Source: an uncultured Lachnospiraceae bacterium
GTDB lineage: Bacteria; Bacillota; Clostridia; Lachnospirales; Lachnospiraceae
DNA: 64,000 nt
Assembly (NCBI GenBank): GCA_910588295.1
Contig: CAJUQO010000008.1
Location: 19,773 to 83,772, forward strand
Direction of reading: 5' to 3'
Under the pieces are notes generated by a model. The model was not told the origin of the DNA, searched no databases, and saw nothing but the letters and a program-made list of their open reading frames with translations. Below are positions 59,594 to 64,000 of this stretch, one piece after another; positions within the stretch are counted from its first letter, which is position 1, and each line of letters starts with the position of its first letter. Made by a program: the position numbers and the translations under genes.

Positions 59594-60595
59594 ATGAATA
59601 TTTACGATATATCTACCCAGGCCGGTGTTTCTATAGCCACCGTATCCCGGGTATTGAATGGTAGTGACAAGGTCAGCGATACTACCCGCCAGAAAGTTCT
59701 CGAAGTCATTGAAAAAAACCGTTACATGCCCAATGCATTTGCCAGAAGCCTGGGGCTCAATTCCATGTCCACCGTGGGAATTCTCTGCTCCGATTCCTCG
59801 GACGTCTATCTGGCCCAGGCGGTCTACTATCTGGAACGGGAGCTGCGCAGCAACTCCTACACCTCTATGCTGTGCTGCACCGGATACACCCGTCAGGGAA
59901 AAGAAGCCTATCTGCAGCTTCTCCTGTCCCGGAATGTGGATGCCGTCTTCTTTGTCGGCTCCCATTTCATTGAGGCAACGCCTGATGGCAACAGCTATAT
60001 CCTGGAGGCTGCGAAGAAAATCCCCCTCTTCATTTTGAACGGCGAATTGACCGGGGATAACATTTACTCAATCCTGTGCGACGATTACCGGGCTGCCCAT
60101 GAAATGGCGGATCTGCTCTTTGACCGGGGAAGTAAAAACCCCATCATGCTCTACCGTATTCTGAGCTACAGCGGCCATAGAAAAGTCCAGGGATTTCTGC
60201 ATTCCTGTCAGGAACATAACATCACAGACAAGGAGCACCGCACCTTTTCCTGCCCCGGCCCTCTGGAAGATACCTGCCGGATCCTCGAACGGATCAGGGA
60301 GAGCGGCCTGGATTTTGATTCCGTCGTCACCGCTGACGATGAACTGGCCGTCGGCGCCGTCAAATACGCCAGCCGCAACGGCCTGCGTATCCCCGAAGAT
60401 TTCCAGATCACCGGCTATAATAATTCCGTGCTTGCTAACTGCAGCACCCCCGAGATCACCACTTTGGACAACCAGGTGGAATTCATGTGCACCACCGCCG
60501 TATCCCAGATGATGCAGGTATTTCAGAAGCACCGCATCCCCTCCCGGACCATGTTCTCCGGATATGTTGTGGAACAGAAGACCACACGGAAATAA
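59594..60595 (+). CDS. LacI-family transcriptional regulator (probable uronate regulator)
   Basis: A 333-residue repressor. The N-terminal helix-turn-helix IYDISTQAGVSIATVSRVLNGSDKVSDTTRQKVLEVIEK is that of LacI/GalR proteins (first helix, turn, recognition helix ATVSRVLN). The remainder is a periplasmic-binding-like effector domain (VGILCSDSSDVYLAQAVYYLE, FILNGELTGDNI, TADDELAVGAVKYA, ITGYNNSVLA). It is in the neighbourhood of uxaA-uxaB and uxaC, whose promoters carry palindromes of LacI type, so a sugar-acid effector is expected. AGGAGG is seven bases before the ATG. Terminator at 60603-60650. Confidence 0.9.
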   Translation: MNIYDISTQAGVSIATVSRVLNGSDKVSDTTRQKVLEVIEKNRYMPNAFARSLGLNSMSTVGILCSDSSDVYLAQAVYYLERELRSNSYTSMLCCTGYTRQGKEAYLQLLLSRNVDAVFFVGSHFIEATPDGNSYILEAAKKIPLFILNGELTGDNIYSILCDDYRAAHEMADLLFDRGSKNPIMLYRILSYSGHRKVQGFLHSCQEHNITDKEHRTFSCPGPLEDTCRILERIRESGLDFDSVVTADDELAVGAVKYASRNGLRIPEDFQITGYNNSVLANCSTPEITTLDNQVEFMCTTAVSQMMQVFQKHRIPSRTMFSGYVVEQKTTRK

Positions 60596-60602
60596 TGTAT
60601 GT

Positions 60603-60650
60603 AAAAAAGTGCAACGCCTTTACTCTGTTTAAACGGCTTTGCACTTTTTT
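60603..60650. terminator. Bidirectional terminator between lacI-type gene and thrS
   Basis: AAAAAAGTGCAA and TTGCACTTTTTT pair over 12 bases, with further GCC/GGC pairing inside. Runs of six A and six T flank it, so it can serve the LacI gene (plus) and thrS (minus). Confidence 0.8.
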
Positions 60651-60724
60651 ATTCCCTTTGTGCCAGATGAAGGAGGCACAGCGGGCTGCGTTGACTGAAT
60701 CTGGTGCAAATTCAGCTGCAGACC

Positions 60725-62683
60725 TTACTGTTCCGCCACCTCGATCTTCCGGATCTCTTTCGTGCGGATCTCACGGCAGATCTCGTCGATAAACACCTGC
60801 AGATCCTTCTGCCCCTCATCGCCTTTATAGCGGCTTCTGACGGACACCACGCCTTCCTCTTCCTCTTTAGCACCCAAAATCAGCATGTAAGGCACTTTTT
60901 TCAGCCGGGCCTCGCGGATCTTGAAACCGATCTTCTCTGAACGGTTGTCCACAGTGGCATCCACATCGTTCTTCGCCAGCTCTTTGCGGACTTTCTCGGC
61001 GTAATCCATATATTTCTCGGAGATGGGCAGAACGCGCACCTGCTCCGGGCACAGCCAGGTGGGGAACAGCCCCGCATACTTCTCAATCAGCCAGGCCAGC
61101 GTCCTCTCGTAACAGCCCATGGAAGTCCTGTGGATGATATAGGGACGCACTTTATCGCCGTTCTGGTCAATGTAATACATATCAAACTGTTCCGCCAGCA
61201 GGGCATCCCACTGGATGGTAATCATGGTGTCTTCTTTGCCATAGACATTTTTCGTATTAATGTCGATCTTGGGACCGTAGAAAGCGGCCTCGCCCACATC
61301 CTCCACATAGGGAATCTGCAACTCGTTCATGATCCCCCGCATATGCTGCTGAGTCTCCTCCCAGACCTCGGGCTCCCCGATATATTTTTCCCGGTTCTCC
61401 GGATCCCACTTAGACAGATGGTAAGTCACATCCTCCTCCACACCCAGGGTTTTCAGGCAATACTGGGCCAGGGCCAGGCAGTTTTTAAATTCCTCCACCA
61501 TCTGGTCCGGGCGCACGATCAGATGGCCCTCGGAGATCGTAAACTGACGCACACGGGTCAGGCCGTGCATCTCGCCGGAATCCTCGTTGCGGAACAACGT
61601 AGAAGTCTCGCCGTAACGGATGGGCAGGTCGCGGTAAGAATGCTGGCTGTTCTTATAGCAATAATACTGGAAGGGACAGGTCATGGGGCGAAGGGCGAAC
61701 ACTTCCTTATCCACCTTCTCATCCCCCAGCACAAACATACCGTCGGTATAATGATCCCAGTGGCCGGAAATCTTGTACAGGTCGCTTTTGGCCATCAGAG
61801 GAGTCTTAGTACGCACATACCCCCACTCCTTGTCCTCCAGATCCTCGATCCAGCGCTGCATCTTCTGAATCATCTTTGCTCCCTTGGGCAGCAGAAGGGG
61901 AAGCCCCTGGCCGATCACATCTACAGTAGTAAAAAGTTCCATCTCCCGGCCCAGACGGTTATGGTCGCGTCTCTTAATATCCTCCAGATGCTCCAGGTAA
62001 GCGTTCAGCTCGTCCTTCGTAGCAAAAGCCGTACCGTAGATACGCTGGAGCTGGGCCTTGTGCTCATCTCCGCGCCAGTACGCCATAGAGGAAGACAAAA
62101 GCTTATATGCTTTGATATTTTTTGTGCTCTGCATGTGGGGACCCGCGCACAGATCTGTAAATTCTCCCTGCTCATAGAAGGAGATCTCCGCATCCTCCGG
62201 CAGATCTTCGATCAGCTCCACTTTATAAGGCTCTCCTTTTTCCTCCATGAAGCGGACGGCCTCAGCCCTTGGCATGGTAAAGCGATTCAGTTTCTTCCCC
62301 GCCTTGATGATCTTCTTCATCTCTTTTTCGATGGCGTCCAGATCTTCTCGGGAGAACGGTTCGCTCTCAAAGTCGTAATAAAATCCCTCGTCGATAGCGG
62401 GCCCGATAGCCAGCTTTGCATTGGGAAACAATCGTTTTACTGCCTCCGCCATTACATGGGAAACCGTGTGGCGCACCACCCGCAGTCCCTCCGGATCATT
62501 GGCCGTGAGGATCTGCAGGGAACAGTCCTTATCCAGCTCAGTGCGGAGATCCACAACCTCGCCGTCTACCTCGCCTGCCACGGCCACCCGTGCCAGACCC
62601 TCGCTGATATCCCGTGCCACGTCCAGGACTGTAAGGGACTGATCATATTCTTTTACCGAACTGTCTTTCAATGTTACCTTCAT
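60725..62683 (-). CDS. thrS: Threonyl-tRNA synthetase
   Basis: A 652-residue class II synthetase that charges tRNA-Thr and edits mis-charged serine. Residues 1-62 are the TGS domain (MKVTLKDSSVKEYDQSLTVLD); VRHTVSHVMAEAVKRLFP is the editing-domain HxxxH part; motif 2 and the zinc cysteine appear in ALRPMTCPFQYYC and RVRQFTISEGHL. The anticodon-binding domain is at the C-terminus. Start ATG 62683 with AAGGAG 10 bases upstream; the upstream frame runs into the leader. A T-box leader controls it. Confidence 0.96.
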   Translation of the reverse strand: MKVTLKDSSVKEYDQSLTVLDVARDISEGLARVAVAGEVDGEVVDLRTELDKDCSLQILTANDPEGLRVVRHTVSHVMAEAVKRLFPNAKLAIGPAIDEGFYYDFESEPFSREDLDAIEKEMKKIIKAGKKLNRFTMPRAEAVRFMEEKGEPYKVELIEDLPEDAEISFYEQGEFTDLCAGPHMQSTKNIKAYKLLSSSMAYWRGDEHKAQLQRIYGTAFATKDELNAYLEHLEDIKRRDHNRLGREMELFTTVDVIGQGLPLLLPKGAKMIQKMQRWIEDLEDKEWGYVRTKTPLMAKSDLYKISGHWDHYTDGMFVLGDEKVDKEVFALRPMTCPFQYYCYKNSQHSYRDLPIRYGETSTLFRNEDSGEMHGLTRVRQFTISEGHLIVRPDQMVEEFKNCLALAQYCLKTLGVEEDVTYHLSKWDPENREKYIGEPEVWEETQQHMRGIMNELQIPYVEDVGEAAFYGPKIDINTKNVYGKEDTMITIQWDALLAEQFDMYYIDQNGDKVRPYIIHRTSMGCYERTLAWLIEKYAGLFPTWLCPEQVRVLPISEKYMDYAEKVRKELAKNDVDATVDNRSEKIGFKIREARLKKVPYMLILGAKEEEEGVVSVRSRYKGDEGQKDLQVFIDEICREIRTKEIRKIEVAEQ

Positions 62684-62836
62684 GTTTTTCATTCTCCTTT
62701 CATGGAACCGGCATGATCCCAGACTCCGACATATCATCCGCATGGCAGTGCTTTCGGACAGCAGCCCGGGCAGACATGGTTCTCTTTTCCTGTCTGCATA
62801 CACGGTGGGGAAATTTTCCCCCTGCGGAATTCATAG

Positions 62837-63114
62837 AAAAAGCCCGTCCCATGTAATCCAAGATCACAAGGGACGAGCTTGTACACGCTCGCGGTTCCAC
62901 CCTAATTGCTTCCGCCCCGGCGCGTCTGCGTCTGACAGAAACCACTTATTCGACGATAACGGAGTCACCGGGCCGGATTGGGGCCGCTCAGAGGTAGTTT
63001 TCAGCCCGCTTCCCCTGGGGATGCTTCCAGCCACGGCATCCTTCTCTGGCAGTTTTCACGGCCTACTCTTCTCTTCAACGTTTTCTACACAGGATAGGTT
63101 TTTTGCTGGCATTA
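62837..63114 (-). promoter_or_regulatory. T-box riboswitch upstream of thrS
   Basis: The T-box core AGGGTGGAACCGCG (62903-62890) is followed by the terminator hairpin GCTCGTCCC/GGGACGGGC with a T-run (62878-62837). Upstream, stem I contains GAAGAGAAGAGTAGGCC and a distal GGCTGGAAGC; the specifier loop region GAAAACTACC carries ACT and ACC, both threonine codons. Uncharged tRNA-Thr should turn on thrS. About 150 bases between the terminator and the ATG hold no gene. Confidence 0.9.
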
Positions 63115-63142
63115 ATTATAACATTTGAAATCTGTTTGTCAA
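63115..63142 (-). promoter_or_regulatory. Promoter of thrS
   Basis: TTGACA (63142-63137) and TATAAT (63120-63115) on minus with 16 bases between; both perfect. It lies just beyond the stop of the YdcF-like gene. Confidence 0.85.
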
Positions 63143-63149
63143 GTCTTTC

Positions 63150-63923
63150 CTACACCTGTCCTTTTCCCAGAATCTGATATTTCAAAATATCCTTCGCCAG
63201 GGCCAGCCCCTCCCGGACAAGATAGTGGAGCTGCATGACCGTGTGGGACGGCCCCGCAATGCCGTGGGCGTCGGCAAACCCGGCGCATTTTGCCAGCATT
63301 GTACCACGGTAGACGTGGAAATTGTTGGTGACAATGCCGACGGATACCCGGTTTGTACCGATCTTTGCCCTGCTGTTTACCATGTTTTCCCACGTATCCG
63401 TGGACACATCCTCCATAATCAGCCGATTCCCGTCGATCCCCTTTTCCGTCAGCCAGTCATACATAGCCTGGGCTTCCGAGAGATTCTCTCCCGGCCCTTG
63501 TCCGCCGGAGAGCACCGCCACGGTACGGGGATTTTCCTCAAGATATGCCTGGGCCGCCTCCAGGCGGTTTGCCAGAGCGATACTCACTCTGTCCCCCCGC
63601 ACCTGAGCGCCGAGGACAATGATATAATCCAGATCCCTGGGGCCCTTAGCAAACATACCGGAGACGACAAGCCCCTCCATGACCGCAAAAAGCAGCGCCC
63701 CGGCCAGCACCAGACAGGCCAAAGCCACCTTGATCCACTGGGGCAGATGGATGACTGTTCTCCCCCTGCGCTCCATATGGACGAGCAGCGCCAGCAGCAC
63801 GAAGACCACACCGGCCGCCGGCCAGATCCCCAGATACGATGCGCCAAACCCTGCATAGATGCCACAAACCAGAAAATAGAGGAAACAAAACCCCCCGGCT
63901 ATCCACAACAGTATTTCTATCAT
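63150..63923 (-). CDS. YdcF/DUF218-family membrane-anchored protein
   Basis: A 257-residue protein with three N-terminal hydrophobic segments (about residues 2-22, 29-49 and 66-88) and a C-terminal DUF218 domain. The latter shows DYIIVLGAQVRGDRVS, VAVLSGGQGPGENLSEAQAM, VSTDTWENMVNSRAKIG and VGIVTNNFHVYRG, features shared with SanA/YdcF proteins that affect cell-wall and vancomycin tolerance. Whether it binds a nucleotide is unproven. Terminal gene of the window, reading toward thrS, with its own promoter. Confidence 0.88.
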   Translation of the reverse strand: MIEILLWIAGGFCFLYFLVCGIYAGFGASYLGIWPAAGVVFVLLALLVHMERRGRTVIHLPQWIKVALACLVLAGALLFAVMEGLVVSGMFAKGPRDLDYIIVLGAQVRGDRVSIALANRLEAAQAYLEENPRTVAVLSGGQGPGENLSEAQAMYDWLTEKGIDGNRLIMEDVSTDTWENMVNSRAKIGTNRVSVGIVTNNFHVYRGTMLAKCAGFADAHGIAGPSHTVMQLHYLVREGLALAKDILKYQILGKGQV

Positions 63924-63944
63924 GACTCATATGTCCTTTCCCAC

Positions 63945-63972
63945 AATATAATGTACCCATAACCGTGGACAA
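63945..63972 (-). promoter_or_regulatory. Promoter of the YdcF-like gene
   Basis: TTGTCC (63972-63967) and TATATT (63950-63945) on minus, 16 bases apart, about 20 bases before the start codon. Confidence 0.5.
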
Positions 63973-64000
63973 TCTAATTAGTGTAGTCCCCTCATCTTAG

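Noticed and set aside
61130..62716. A 528-codon open frame on the plus strand
   Set aside because: Antisense of thrS, whose class II synthetase motifs are plain. It is a by-product of codon bias.
1..64000. CRISPR arrays, tRNA and rRNA genes, prophage or intact IS
   Set aside because: No regularly spaced direct repeats, no cloverleaf-like or rRNA signatures and no integrase or structural phage genes were seen.

Overview
The window is one contiguous piece of chromosome from a spore-forming, low-to-mid GC Firmicute, most likely a member of the Lachnospiraceae (class Clostridia). The indications are a small acid-soluble spore protein gene with a sigma-G-like promoter, a YlbJ-type sporulation membrane protein, two T-box leaders, a short-form HisG with HisZ, RelQ, RecU, ScpA/ScpB, and rpmB/asp23/fakA/recG in the usual Firmicute neighbourhood. 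I see no rRNA or tRNA genes, CRISPR array, prophage or intact insertion sequence. One transposase remnant is present at about 10.0-10.4 kb.

Region by region (most genes on the minus strand): 1-9.8 kb is an exopolysaccharide operon reading leftward out of the window. It is a Gram-positive Pel-like cluster, pelD-pelE-pelA-like-pelF-pelG, followed by a DUF2304 membrane protein and two glycosyltransferases. PelD is fused to a degenerate sugar-nucleotide epimerase-like domain and keeps a c-di-GMP I-site (RxxD) in front of a destroyed GGDEF motif. The promoter is a near-perfect sigma-A promoter preceded by two direct repeats that match the LytTR-regulator consensus with a 12-bp spacer. 10.5-16.9 kb is a histidine operon (hisZ-hisG-hisD-hisB-hisIE) ending in mnmA; its HisIE carries an extra, catalytically degenerate HisF-like N-terminal domain. 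17-24.7 kb holds housekeeping genes: recU, lepB, two pseudouridine synthases, a YgiQ radical SAM protein, an RNA m5C methyltransferase and relQ.

24.9-34 kb holds ylbJ, a coiled-coil protein, a cell-surface block (two tandem IspD/TarI-like cytidylyltransferases, a DUF4422 glycosyltransferase, an epimerase), rsmD and mgsA, and a divergent three-gene sigma-factor/membrane protein/DUF4349 lipoprotein module. 34-45 kb is a core-gene region: sasp, recG, fakA, asp23, rpmB, glcG-like, two D,D-carboxypeptidases, scpA/scpB, a phosphoesterase and rpsU. 45-51.6 kb carries coaX, coaBC, a glycogen-debranching enzyme and T-box-controlled leuA. 52.4-60.6 kb is a galacturonate-utilisation regulon: uxaC facing uxaA-uxaB, with matching palindromic operators on both promoters and a LacI-family regulator nearby. 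Embedded in it is a two-gene DUF262 cassette whose first gene is interrupted at an A_AAA_AAG heptamer. The window ends with T-box-controlled thrS and a YdcF-family protein.

The two most interesting points are the SDR-PelD/LytTR-controlled Pel-like operon and the apparent -1 frameshift in the DUF262 gene. All functions are inferred from reading the sequence; no database search was run.
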